In this document: piece by piece, positions 1 to 11,110 of the stretch
Position numbering within the stretch: the first letter of the stretch is position 1
Layout: every line of letters begins with the position of its first letter
Source: Chamaecyparis obtusa
Taxonomy: Eukaryota; Streptophyta; Pinopsida; Cupressales; Cupressaceae
Direction of reading: 5' to 3'
DNA length: 64,000 nt
Assembly (NCBI GenBank): GCA_027943335.1
Contig: BSBK01001115.1
Span: 62,001 to 126,000 of the forward strand
Position numbers and translations under genes: made by a program
Notes under the pieces: model-generated
Databases searched by the model: none
What the model was told of the DNA's origin: nothing
What the model saw: the letters and a program-made list of their open reading frames with translations, nothing else

Positions 1-734
1 TATGCATTTTATGCCCTCTGGTGGTGTGCTTGGTTCTACAGGTCCGGGGATCTCTTCTTCTGGTTTCTTAGTGCACTCTTCTTTCTGACTTCTGAGCTTG
101 CATGCTCTTTCTGATGTATCTTTGTTCTGTAAACGCACTGAGATAAAGTGCCCTCTTCTACATTTCTGGGATCTTTTTCACCTGGTTCAGTTTTAGTATT
201 CGCACTCAGTTATAAAGTGCCATGGGGGGATTCTGATGCATTTGCCACTATAGGCGCATCCACTCTTGTCAAGTGAGCGTACCTTCCACGACATTAGCCC
301 ATGTAGACTATGTCTATGACACCGCCCTTTATCCTGTGTGTGTGCTTCTGTTGCACTGTTGGTGTTCCTGGTTCTTCTTCTGCAGCTATTTCTGGCATCG
401 CATTTCAGTGTTCCTGTCACCTCTCCCAGTTCAGCATTATGGGGGGGTTCACCTATTGGTTCTATTGCTTCCTGGTTCGATTGATCAGCTCTTCAGACAC
501 TTGTCTTCTCTACCTGGTCATGCACTTCAGTGGGGGTTCCAGCAGTATCTTTTGACAGAGTTTTCAGACATGCTTCGGAGGAGCTTCTTGCTCTCTTCTT
601 GTTCCTTTCTCTGGGACATCTTTTGCTTTATGTTTTGGGTACCTGATCAGGCCTAGTTGCCGGGACCCATCTTTCTTGCTTTCTGCAGTAGTTTAGCATT
701 TTTTGCTTCTCCCTAAGTTACACTTAAGGGGGGG
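1..734 (+). mobile_element. 3' internal part of a non-autonomous LTR retrotransposon
   Basis: The stretch ends in a purine run (726-734, AAGGGGGGG) directly before an LTR, as expected for a polypurine tract. Most of it is the reverse complement of about 33,912-34,810, the internal region of the complete element at 33,529-36,565, so both belong to one family. No gag or pol motif is visible. The open frames here (for example 273-656) have no recognisable domain and their counterpart in the other copy is not conserved as protein. The 5' part lies outside the window. Confidence 0.8.
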
Positions 735-1042
735 TGTTAGAGTAGTCGAGTATTGCTAATAATTAAATTAGTTAATTATTAGTTTATCTACTCTTTGCTT
801 AAGTTAGACTTAGGCATCTCATTATTCTTTAGGATTTTGGTATCCTTTTATAAGGATTCCCTCTTTGTAATTCATAAGGAGATTGTATTAATTTCATTTT
901 GTTAATAGAAGCTTTTTCTATCACAATGATTTTCCTGTCTCTGGCCTTTTGGCCGCCATAGCTTTCTGTCTTTTTGCTTCTTCTTTGTGACAATCTTGCA
1001 TGCAGGTGTTCTTGGGATGATTTGCGTTTGTCAAATCTAACA
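735..1042 (+). repeat. 3' LTR (308 bp)
   Basis: It begins TGTTAGA and ends TCTAACA, a perfect 7-bp terminal inverted repeat in TG...CA form, preceded by a polypurine tract. The first bases match the LTR at 36,183-36,565 read on the other strand, but the body is shorter (308 against 383 bp) and divergent, so it is a sister subfamily. It lies inside a 243-bp tandem repeat, which resumes at 1043. Confidence 0.85.
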
Positions 1043-1665
1043 AACACTTCACACAATGCCTTGAACGTAATAGAAATGATGCCCTAGCTCTCAAAGCTCG
1101 CATGTCATCAAGCATTCCAAATGAAAATATGTAAACAATGTCAATATTAAACAGTGAGCTCATAAACAATGTATGATGCCCTAGCTTGCAGCCCACGAGC
1201 CATCAAGACATTTCCTCATAAAATGATCATAAACGGGGAGTACCACATAGTGAATAGTAACAACAAAACAAATAAAGAGAGATCAAACACTTCACACAAT
1301 GTCTTGAAGGTAATAGAAATGATTCCCTAGCTCTCAAACCTCATAGGTCATCAAGCATTCCAAATGAAAAGATGTAAACAATGTCAGTATTCAATAGTGA
1401 GCTCATAAACAATGTATGATGCCCTAATTTACAGCCCGCGAGCCACCAAGACATTTTCTCATGAAATGATCATAAATAGGGAGTAACACATAGTGAATAT
1501 TAATAACAAAATAAATAAAGAGAGATCAAACACTTCACACAATGCCTTGAAAGTAATAGCAACGATGCCCTAGCTCTCAAAGCTCGCGGGTCATTGAGCA
1601 TTCCAAATGCTAAGATGTAAACAATGTCACTATTAACATTCATATTGTGTCATTCAATCAACAAA
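1043..1665. repeat. 243-bp tandem repeat, block A
   Basis: The anchor CACTTCACACAATG recurs at 1045, 1288 and 1531, an exact 243-bp spacing. Each unit also holds a GATGCCCTAGCT-type segment, a GAGCTCATAAACAATG segment and a GTACCACATAGTGAAT-type segment. Units differ by scattered substitutions. Frames across it (for example 921-1196 on the minus strand) are artefacts of the repeat. The preceding LTR element is inserted in this array. Confidence 0.9.
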
Positions 1666-2699
1666 TGCCATCAAAATGAAATTGAGGTGCTCAAACAATG
1701 AGATCATAAACAATGCCCTCTTCACGCCACACAAAAGTGTAGTGCCGTCTTCGCGGCAGCTCTTCAAATTCACAAAAAATACAAATAACACTTTCTTTTT
1801 CAAAATTACAAAATTACAAAAATTTCATTGGCTCAAAGCACATAGAAATTCAAAACAGTAGGATATCTTAATCTTTATGAGCTCAAATTCAAAACAGTAA
1901 GTGTATTATTTTATTACTGATGTCCCTATTTGATCTAGTAGCATCAATATAACAAACAAAGTACCAACCAATCAAATAGGGACATGAGGTGCTCAAACAG
2001 TGAGCTTATAAAATAATATATTTAGTCTTAATAAAATTTTATAAAATAACATATATTGTGTGAAGTGTTTGATCTCTCTTTATTTGTTTTATTGTTGATA
2101 TTCACTATGTGGTACTCCTCGTTTATGATCATTTCATGAGGAAATGTCTCAATGACTTTCGGGCTGCAAGCTAGGGCATCATGCATTATTTATGAGCACA
2201 CTGTTTGAGCACTGACCAATCAAATAAGGACATGAGGTGCTCAAATAGTGAACTCAAAAATAATACATGATGCCCTCGTTGTAGGTAGTTATCTCTTTTA
2301 TAATGATGGAGGAGTGAAAGGTAATGATCAATGAGGTTGTTTTTATTAGATCATTCATTAATACACTTACTGTTTTGAATTTGAGCTTAGGCATCATGCA
2401 ATGTTATTGTTTTCATTGCATGTTTGTTGTTGTTGTGCACCATATATTATTTTATACACATAGAACAATAGGTTTGGGGACTTTGATTTATGTTTAATCC
2501 TTAGTAATGGTTTGGGGAACTAATTACTAGATGAGTGACTACAGTACCCTAGTTTGCATTATTAGATGATCTTGTTTAATTTGTGTTAATTTCATACAAA
2601 GATACATGTAAAGGAAATAAAATTTTTGCATCTAAAGATTACATGTATATATATGAAAAATAACTTGTATATACTATACAAGGAAAATAACTTTTAGAA
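1666..2699. repeat. Repeat-derived stretch with inverted copies
   Basis: No gene is seen. Bases 1700-1810 match 7738-7850, so blocks A and C share a 3' flank as well as the tandem units. Bases 2058-2212 are an inverted copy of the 243-bp unit. Bases 2275-2465 are an inverted copy of part of the dispersed repeat at about 2985-3160, giving roughly 190-bp arms about 0.5 kb apart. Short blocks with AATAGGGACATGAGGTGCTC recur in both orientations. Confidence 0.7.
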
Positions 2700-3185
2700 T
2701 AAAATGCAAGAGTACAAGCATACATAAGAGGATGAACATAAATAATAAGGGTGCTAGACATTGCCTGAAGTGATGAATTTTTTACCCGGGTATGAATCTA
2801 ATGTGTCCCTGTGTGATCTAAAACCTGCAAAGAAAAGAGAGATGGGGGTTAGATAAAAAATATCTAAACAATGAATGACATCCTATTACTGATCCTCATC
2901 TACAATTATGCATGTTCATAGTCAAGCCATACACTTCTGAAAGAAAAACCAAGCTCACAGTCTCAATGAAATAAACAATGTATAAAATAATATACAGTGC
3001 ATAACAGTAGCAAGCATGCAATGACAACAATAACATTTCATGATGTCCAAGATCAAATTCAAAACAGTAAGTATATTAATGTATGATCTAATAGCAACAA
3101 CCTCATTGATCATTACCTTTCACTCCTCCATCATTATAGAAGAGATAACTACCTACAACTATATTTCATAATTCCTCCTTTGAAG
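2700..3185. repeat. Dispersed repeat, copy 1
   Basis: This non-coding block of about 490 bp is repeated at 5650-6185 and, in shortened form, at 4140-4380. Shared landmarks are CATACATAAG, CTATTACTGATCCTCATCTA and ATAGTCAAGCCATACAC, followed in copies 1 and 3 by a CTCCATCATTATAGAAGAG segment. No terminal repeats or coding frames are evident, so the class is unknown. Confidence 0.75.
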
Positions 3186-3394
3186 TATATATATATCAAG
3201 TATAATTATGAGTTTACATCATATATTTAGTCTTAATAAAATCTTATAAAATAACATAAAACTAACCCAAAATACTGTCTTAATAAAATCTTAATAAAAT
3301 AATATATTTAGTCTTAATAAAATAATACACTTACAGTTTTGAATTTGAGCTCAGGCATCATGCATTGTTTATGAGCTCACTATTTGATTACCAG

Positions 3395-3830
3395 CCAATC
3401 AAATAGGGACATGAGGTGCTCAAACAGTGAGCTCATAAACAATGCATGTTGTCCAAGATTGCAGCCCGCAAGCCATCAAGACATTTCCTCATGAAATGAT
3501 CATAAACGGGGAGTACCACATAGTGAATATAAACAACAAAACAAATAAAGAGAGATCAAACACTTCACACAATGTCTTGAAGGTAATAGAAATGATGCTC
3601 TAGCTCTCAAATCTCGCGGGTCATCAAGCATTCCAAATGAAAAGATGTAAACAATGCCAGTATTAAACAATGAGCTCATTAACAATGTATGATTTCCTAG
3701 CTTGCAGCCCGCGAGCCATCAAGATATTTCATCATGAAATGATCATAAACGAGGAGTACCACATAGTGAATATCAACACCAAAACAAATAAAGAGATATC
3801 AAACACTTCACACAATATATGTTATTTTAT
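3395..3830. repeat. 243-bp tandem repeat, block B
   Basis: Anchors at 3561 and 3804 are again exactly 243 bp apart, in the same orientation as block A. The short frame at 3500-3685 is a shadow of the repeat, since the same peptide pattern appears from each block. The block breaks into AT-rich DNA after about 3830. Confidence 0.85.
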
Positions 3831-4024
3831 AAGATTTTATTAAAACTAAATATATTATTTTATGAGCTCACTATTTGAGCACCTCATGTCCCTATTCGAT
3901 TGGTCGGTGCTTTGTTTGTTATGTTGATGTTATTAGATTAAATAGGGACATTAGTAATAAAATAATACACTTACTATTTTGAATTTGAGCTCATATACTA
4001 TTTTGAATTTGAGCTCATAAAGAT

Positions 4025-4380
4025 TAAGATATCCCTATTTTATTACTGATGTCCCTATTTACATATTTTCATCAAATGACCCAAAAACATCAAGAATGGT
4101 CCTATATGGTCACTAATAGCCAACTTTCAAAAGAATATGAATGAATGCAAACATACATAAGTGGATTAACATAAATAATGAAGGTACCAAATATTAGCTG
4201 AAGTAATGAAGTGTTGATCCAGGGTTCAATCCAGTATGCTCTTGTATGATCCAAAACTTATAAGGAAGGAAAATATGAGGTTAGATCCAAAAGATCTAAG
4301 CAATACCTAACACCCTATTACTGATCCTCATCTATAATTATTCATGTGCATAGTCAAGCCATACACTTCTAAAATGAACT
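4025..4380. repeat. Dispersed repeat, copy 2 with extended 5' part
   Basis: The block matches 5565-5890 closely, including ATTACTGATGTCCCTATTTA and the segment reading CCTATATGGTCACTAATAGC. Its 3' half is the same family as 2700-3185. It is truncated at about 4380, where unrelated sequence begins. No coding potential is seen. Confidence 0.75.
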
Positions 4381-4516
4381 ATGCTATAGAACATGGGTGT
4401 GTGTTAATGCGATTCAAAAGCTATTATGCAAGATTGTAAGGATATCTTAATTCTACAAGAATAAATGTTTTGAAAAATATTTGAATTTAATTTTGACAAT
4501 AACATGAGGAGTGATA

Positions 4517-4737
4517 TATTTCAAGCTTCAGCGAGACTTCATACCACGCAGTGTTCATAGTACGTTCAATGCATTATTTACGCTTGTATTGGTGGGAAAA
4601 CTCTTGAAAATGCGTAAAAGAGATTGCATTCAACCATGTTGTTTACATGACACATGTAGTTTATCTCCAGCCTAAATCAGCGTTGCATACAAATCTACGG
4701 ATGGTGTGTGGTATGAAGCCTCGCTGAAGCTTGAAAA
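4517..4737. repeat. Long hairpin (inverted repeat), MITE or foldback
   Basis: Arms of about 28 bp starting TTCAAGCTTCAGCGAG (about 4519-4547) and the near-perfect complement at about 4709-4736 have one mismatch. A second inner stem pairs AATGCA..TTTACGC (about 4568-4583) with GCGTAAA..TGCATT (about 4612-4630). The whole could fold into a branched hairpin of about 220 nt. TGATA occurs on both outer sides but is too short to call a target duplication. It could be a foldback element or a small-RNA precursor; nothing decides between them. Confidence 0.6.
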
Positions 4738-4977
4738 TGATAAGCATTATGATGCTGAGGTATGGTGTGGTAAGCACAAGTATAGTTTCTTGTAAGATGC
4801 TATTGGTATACTTTTTTTGTTTTTTTTCAATAGTTGCAGAATCCAGCTTCTCCTATACTTACACGTATGTATACATTTTGGGCTTGACTTTAATGTCATG
4901 TAAATTTGAGTGAAATGGTAATAATATTTAAGAGCAACAAGTATGACATTTTAAACAAGTATGCATATACATTATAT

Positions 4978-5190
4978 AACAGGAGGAGTGATATATTTTA
5001 ATGGCAACACTTAATGAGAAGGATGCCTATATAACAGGAGGAGTGATATATTTTAATGGTAGTGGACATAGAAATTGCAGTGAAACTCTGTAATTTATTA
5101 TTGTAAGTGGACATAGAAATTGTAGTGTAAGTAGTAGGATGATTGTAAGTGGACATAGAAATCGCAATGAAACTCTGTAATTTATTATGG
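4978..5190. repeat. Short tandem duplications
   Basis: A 29-bp block beginning ATAACAGGAGGAGTGATAT occurs twice (about 4978 and 5031). A block containing GTGGACATAGAAAT occurs three times (about 5066, 5106 and 5149), twice followed by AAACTCTGTAATTTATTA. These are simple local duplications in non-coding DNA. Nothing else is recognised in 5190-5545. Confidence 0.7.
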
Positions 5191-5544
5191 CTCAGTGTTG
5201 TATATCCATAGTCAATGTCTATTTAAACTTTAGGATGATATTTATATGATGGCTTAAGTAAATTGTTCTTACCTTGAGACTAGTACACCATGGGATTAGA
5301 GGATGGTTATTATAATCTCAATTGTGTGTATGTGGGATACTTTTATATTTTGTATTAAATGATGATACATATGTGTTTCTTTCTTTTACAATAGTTTATA
5401 TTCTGATACTTATATCTTGAATTGTCAAATGACCAATGAGTGATAATTTTAAAAGTGTATCATAATTAAAGGCATGTGAATTCATATTGTACTTAATTTG
5501 AATGCCACTATGTAATATTTTTACTTATGATATTAATCTTAATA

Positions 5545-6185
5545 TATCCCTATTAAGATATCCTTATTTTATTACTGATGTCCCTATTTACATATTTTCA
5601 TCAAATGACCCAAAAATATCAAGAATGGTCCTATATGGTCACTAATAGCCAACTTTCAAAAGAATATAAATAAATGCAAACATACATAAGTGGATGAACA
5701 TAAATAATGAAGGTACTAGACATTGCCTGAAGTAATGAAGTGTTGACCCGGGGTTCAATCTAGTATGCTCTTGTATGATCCAAAACTTGCAAGGAAGGAA
5801 AAGATGGGGTTAGATCCAAAGGATCGAAGCAATGTCTGGCACCCTATTACTGATCCTCATCTATAATTATGCATGTGCATAGTCAAGCCATACACAGACT
5901 CAAAAACATGGTAGCATTGATCCAATAACAGAAAATATATTACAAATGCCAAGCTCATGGTCTCAATGAAATAAATAGTGTATAAAATAATATATGGTGC
6001 ACAATAGCAGCAAGCATGTAATGACAACAATGGCATTGCATGATGCTCAAGCTAAATTCAAAACAGTAAGTGTATTAATGTATGATCTAATAGAAACAAC
6101 CTCATTGATCATTACCTTTGACTCCTCCATCATTATAGAAGAGATAACTACCTACAACTATATTTTATAATTCCTCCTTTGAAGT
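5545..6185. repeat. Dispersed repeat, copy 3 (longest)
   Basis: This copy combines the 5' part seen at 4025-4140 with the complete 3' part seen at 2700-3185, so it is probably closest to the full family sequence (about 640 bp). No TG...CA ends, TIRs or frames were found. It shares short segments with the 243-bp repeat region, suggesting that both have been shuffled together. Confidence 0.7.
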
Positions 6186-6218
6186 CATAGGTTAGTTTAA
6201 CTATTGGACAATGATCTG

Positions 6219-6600
6219 ATAGGAATTTTGAATAGATTTGAATAAACACTAAGAGTATTGAATTTTATTTTTTCCTATTGTGATTTCAGGGGAGAAGAAG
6301 GCTAAGACCTTTTCAGTAGATCAAGGTGGTGTATATAGCTTGTAAGTTTATACGTTTGCACTTTTTTGTTTGAGGCTTAATTATGCTAGTTTTTAAATAG
6401 AAAGATTTTTCTTTCTTATTTCAAATTCATTCCTCCATATGTCATACCTGATGCATAGTGAACTCATAGGAGTTTCGAATAGATTAGAAGAAAAACTAAG
6501 AGAATTCAATTTTAACTATTCTTATTGTGAATTTAGGGGAGAAGAAGACTAAGATCTTTATAGCTGATCTTGTGTGTGCAAGGTACAAAATTTGTGTGGG
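6219..6600 (+). repeat. Duplicated exon-like segment (about 249-bp offset)
   Basis: Two diverged copies (about 6219-6335 and 6468-6585) share AATAGATT, then a pyrimidine-rich stretch ending in an AG acceptor-like site, then GGGAGAAGAAG(G/A)CTAAGA. This resembles a duplicated intron-exon boundary, but the exon part is too short to identify and no adjoining coding frame was found. Bases 6600-6940 hold nothing recognised. Confidence 0.35.
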
Positions 6601-6944
6601 CTAACCTCCTTGTTCTGTCAGCGTCCTCTATAATTTCAGATGTTATATTTTCCAAAGTCTGGTTGGTGCCATACTTTCCCCTCTTTGGTTCCATGCTTGC
6701 TTACATTAAGAGTTCATTTTGTCTCTGATTAGGGCACTATTTCTCCTTGACTGTATTCTTTTGGGGTCTGATCTATTGTAGTTGTTTCTTTTTTCTTTGA
6801 ATCATTGTTTGCAATTACTTTTGATGCAATATTTGTGTGAAGAACAAGAATAAAATGGTGAACGAGTGTATTTGAAAAAGATAAACATGACACATTTTGT
6901 TGGGTTGATTGGGTTGGCCTGGTACCATTTACATGGCCTAGCCA

Positions 6945-7850
6945 GATATTAAATAGTGAGCTCATGAACAATGCCAGCATTAAATAATGAGCTCATGAAC
7001 AATGTATGATGCCCTATCTTGCAACCCGCGAGACATCAAGATATTTCCTCATGAAATGATCATAAACGGGGAGTACCACATAGTGAATATCAATAGAAAA
7101 ACAAATAAAGAGAGATCAAATACTTCACACAATGCCTTGAAGGTAATAGAAATGATGCCCTAGCTCTCAAAGCTCACAAGTCATCAAGAATTCTAAATGA
7201 AAAGATGTAAACAATTTTAATATTAAACAGTGAGCTTATGAACAATGTATGATGCCCTAGCTTGTAGCCCGCGAGCCATCAAAACATTTCCTTGTGAAAT
7301 GATCATAAATAGGGAGTACCACATTGTGAATATCAATAGAAAAATAAATAAAGAGAGATCAAACACTTCACACAATGCCTTGAAGGTAATAGCAACAATG
7401 CCCTAGCTCTCAAACCTCGCGGGTCATCAAGTATTCCAAATGAAAAGATGTAAACAATGCCAGTATTCAATAGTGAGCTCATAAACAATGTATGATGCCC
7501 TAGCTTGCAGCTCGCGAACCACCAAGACATTTCCTCATGAAATGATCTTAAACATGGAGTACCACATAGTGAATATTAACAACAAAACAAATAAAGAGAA
7601 ATCAAACACTTCACACAATGTCTTGAAGGTAATAGCAATGATGCCCTAGCTTTCAAAGCTCGCGGGTCATCGAGCATTCCAAATGCCTACCTCAAGTGTC
7701 AGTTCCCTCTTCCCACATGGTGTCGGCCTCTTCGCGCATGCCAAAATTGAATGCCCTCTTCACGCCATGCAAAAGTGCAGTTTCGTCTTCGCGGCAGCTC
7801 TTCGAATTCATGAAAATTACAAATGACACTTTTTAATTTATTTTTTGTTT
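6945..7850. repeat. 243-bp tandem repeat, block C, with shared 3' flank
   Basis: Anchors at 7121, 7364 and 7607 are exactly 243 bp apart. The block ends in GAGCATTCCAAATGC, as block A does, and is followed by a flank (7738-7850) matching 1700-1810, with CTTCGCGGCAGCTCTTC in common. Blocks A and C therefore look like copies of one larger unit. Frames such as 7333-7530 are shadows. Confidence 0.85.
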
Positions 7851-8119
7851 ATAACCAAATGGTTGTCACAATTACAACATCATCATCACTATTACGACAC
7901 CGTCAGGGGCACTTGCAAAAAAAACACAAATTGTAGTGGTGTTGCAAATTGGCATTGAAATTTGACTCCAAATGTTGTAGTGGGTGGTATTAGAGAGAGG
8001 TGAGATTTGGATCTAGCTTTGTGAATCTAGTTTTGAGGGTTCCTTCTTGTGAAGCCCTAGTTGAATTGTTGTGGGGTAGTAGATTGTGATTTGGCCTACA
8101 ATTTTAGAGGGTTTTCAAG
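7851..8119 (+). other. Region 5' of the chromovirus gag, possible decayed PBS
   Basis: TGGTATTAGAG at 7985-7995 resembles the iMet primer-binding site TGGTATCAGAG with one change and sits about 135 bp before the gag start. No copy of the downstream LTR (12.6-13.2 kb) can be recognised before it, so the 5' LTR is missing or too diverged. Nothing else is recognised. Confidence 0.4.
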
Positions 8120-9225
8120 ATGGTTCATGGGAGGCGAGATGCAAATCCATGATTGGCAGACATGTTGAGACAACTTGTTGCTAGATTGGAAGTTGTTGAA
8201 ATAGTCTAGAGAAGAGGAAGACATCTTGAAGATGTTAGTGATGATGAAATTGAGGTAGAACAAGGTGATGTAGAACCTGCACCTATGATGGATCAAGGTG
8301 AGGAAATATTCTTGAAGGCTTTGATGAGTCTGAATTCTACACCACACTTTAATCCTCCTGAGTATGGTGGAAAATTGGATTTTGATGAATTGGTAGATTG
8401 GTTCACTAAGATGGAAAAGTATTTTGAATATGAAAATGTACCTGAGGAAAAGAAGGTGAAAATTGCAAGCACAAAGTTGAAAATTCATGCATCCTTGTGG
8501 TGGGAACATCTGTAGTTGGACAAAAAGAGGAAAGGAAAAGAAAAAATGAAGGTGTGGAATAAAATGGTGAATAAGTTGAAAGGAAATTTCTTACCTTGTG
8601 ATTATCAAATTAACCTAGTTAGGTGAATGCAAAGTTTGAGGCAGAAAGATAGCTCAGTAAAGAAATATACTGAGGAATTCTATAAATTAGATATCAGATT
8701 TTGGACATGATGAAGATTATGTGGAAAGAATTGCTAAATACCTGAATGGTTTGAGAGTTTCCATCTAAGAGGAAATTAGTTTGGTCAAATTGGAGAATAT
8801 TGAAGAGGCTTATCAATTTGCATTAAAAGCTGAGGAGAAATTGAACAAGAGACATGAGAAAAGACAAAGAGGTAGAGGTGGTAGATTCCCTAGGGGAAGA
8901 GGTAGATCTCATGGTGAAAATAGTAGATCTGAACCTGAAAAGACAACTCTAGATAAAGGCAAGACCGAGTGGAAAGGTGAAAGTTCACCCAGTGGCAGAG
9001 GCAATAACTACCGAGGTGGTTATAAGAGAGGTGGTTTTGAGGAACTTGTTACAATTGTGGAGAAGAAGGAAATAGATCATTTGAATGTACACATGCAAGT
9101 AAGAAGGCTGGTACCAGTAAAAATACTTTGGTGCAAGAAGAGTCACTGAATGAACCTGAGAAAGAAAATAACTTGATGGTAGAAGAGTACTTTGGAGTGA
9201 AAGTAATAAGGAAGATCTGATAAGA
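8120..9225 (+). pseudogene. gag: Ty3/gypsy gag (capsid and zinc knuckle), decayed
   Basis: Gag forms the retrotransposon particle and binds its RNA. The ATG at 8120 opens a frame with early stops. The segment 8285-8515 carries the capsid-like pattern FNPPEYGGKLD, then LVDWF, then KLKIHASLWWEHL, typical of plant gypsy gag. A basic Arg/Gly-rich tract follows (about 8860-9040). A CCHC zinc knuckle at about 9047-9095 is read in a shifted frame and has Asn for the conserved His (C-x2-C-x4-N-x4-C). In-frame stops at about 8150, 8200, 8515 and 8623 plus frame changes make it non-functional. It is followed directly by protease sequence, as in a gag-pol layout. Confidence 0.85.
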
Positions 9226-11110
9226 AAATGTTTGTTCAAGACCAGATGTAGCGTTTCTGATAAAGTTTGGAAGGTAATCATTGACAGTGGTAGCTCATAG
9301 AATATGGCATCTGAGGAAATGGTCATAAAGTTGCAGTTGAAAAGGTTGGAACATCTGAAGCCCTATCATATTTCATGGATCAAGGATGAGAATACACTCT
9401 TCGTAAGTGAACAATGTTATGTGAATTTGAAAATTGGAAAGTACTGTGATAAGGTGTTATGTGATATCATGCCTATGGATTGTTGTCATATTTTGTTGGG
9501 TAGACCTTGGCAATATGATAGACATGCTATATATGATGGGAGATTGCATAAATATATTATTTGGGCTGATGGGAGAAGACAAATATTGTTACCTTTGATG
9601 GAAGAACATGTTAGTAAAGTTTTCACGTCTGTGAAATTTTTCTTGATGGAAGGAATAAAGTTTGTTAAGGATTTGAAGAAGAATGATGTATGTTTTGTTG
9701 TGATTCCTAAAAAATTGAGTAGGGAAAAAGAGGATAGTGTCCCTGAGGAGATTGATAAGTTACTCACCGAGTACAGTGAGATCATTTCTGATAATGTACT
9801 TGATGGTTTTCCACCGAAGAGAAGCATTGATCATTTCATGGGTCTAATCCCTGGACCTAGTTTACCGAATAAGGCACCACATCGGTTGACACCTACCGAG
9901 AATCAAGAATTGAACCGACAGATTCAAGAATTGTTGGAGAAAGGTTTGATCAAAGAAAGTTTGAGTCCTTGTGCAGTATCTTTTGTATTGGCACCTAAGA
10001 AGAATGGAGAATGGCTAATGTGTACTGATTCTAGAGAAATCAATAAGATAATAGTGAAATATAAGTTTCCTATACCAAGAATGGATGACATAATGGATAG
10101 TTTGACTAGAGCAAAGTATTTTACCAAAATTGATTTGAAAAGTGGTATCATCAGATTAGAATCAGAGAAGGTGGTGAATGGAAAACTTCTTTTAAGACAA
10201 AAGAAGGTTTGTATGAGTGGTTGGTTATGCCTTTTGGTCTAGCTAATGCACTGAGTACTTTTATGAGATTGATGAATGAAGTTTTGAAAAAATTCTTGGG
10301 TAAGTTTGTGATTGTATATTTTGATGATATTCTGATATTCAGTAAGACCAGAGAAGAACATTTGTTGCATGTGAAACAAGTATTGAAGAGATTGAAAGAA
10401 GAAAAGTTACTGATAAATCTGAAAAAGTGTTCATTCATAAAAGAGGAGATTGTGTATTTGGGATTTGTAATTTCAATTGATGGTTTGAAAATGGATCCTG
10501 AAAAGGTTGAGCTATTTTTAATTGGCCTACACCTGAGAATGCTAGTGAGGTAAGATCATTTCATGGTTTGAAATTTTTTTACCGAAAGTTCACAAGGAAT
10601 TTTAGTTCAATTTGTAATGCTATGACTAAGACTATGAGAGGATATAAAAGAGAATTCAAGTGGACACATAGAGCTGACAAAAGCTTTGAGACTCTAAAGT
10701 AGAAGTTTGTTGAATTGCTTGTTTTGACATTGCTTGATTTCAATAAGGTATTTCAAGTGGAATGTGATCCAAGTGGTAGTGCAATTGGAGCTATGTTGAG
10801 TCAAGAAGGTAAACCTGTTGCTTTCTTTAGTGAAAATTTGAATGATGCAAAAAGGAAATATTATGTGTATGATCAAGAATTCTATGCTATTGTTCAAACA
10901 CTGAAGAAATGTAGATATTATTTGACACCGAGTGAATTTGTGGTGTATACCGATCATAAGGCTTTACAGTATTTGGGTAGTCAGAATAAGTTGAATCAGA
11001 AAAATATTAAATGGGTTGAGTATTTGCAGAGTTATACATTTGTGATAAAGCATAAGAGTGGAGTCACTAATTGAGTTGTTGATGCATTGAGTAGAAGGAG
11101 ATCTTTGATG
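9226..11110 (+). pseudogene. pol: Ty3/gypsy pol: protease, reverse transcriptase, RNase H, decayed
   Basis: Pol processes and reverse-transcribes the element RNA. The protease active site DSGS is at 9283-9294, soon followed by a TAG. The frame 9304-10242 holds the rest of protease (LLGRPWQYDRHAIYDG) and the RT N-terminus (LKSGI in place of the usual DLRSGYHQI region). A frame change at about 10,180-10,215 leads into 10,209-10,553 with PFGLANA and the catalytic YFDD at 10,317-10,328. Another frame break near 10,510 precedes RNase H (10,715-11,074; ECDPSGSAIGAML, YTDHKAL). A TGA at about 11,072 interrupts the NxVVDALSR motif. Domain order and chromodomain context place it among plant chromoviruses. 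Confidence 0.93.

Noticed and set aside
273..656. 127-codon plus-strand frame
   Set aside because: It lies in the non-coding internal region of an LTR element; the related sequence at 34.2-34.5 kb does not keep the frame and no domain is visible.
4517..4737. miR166 precursor
   Set aside because: The 9-base core match is in the wrong arm context and overall agreement is only about two thirds; kept as an unspecified hairpin.
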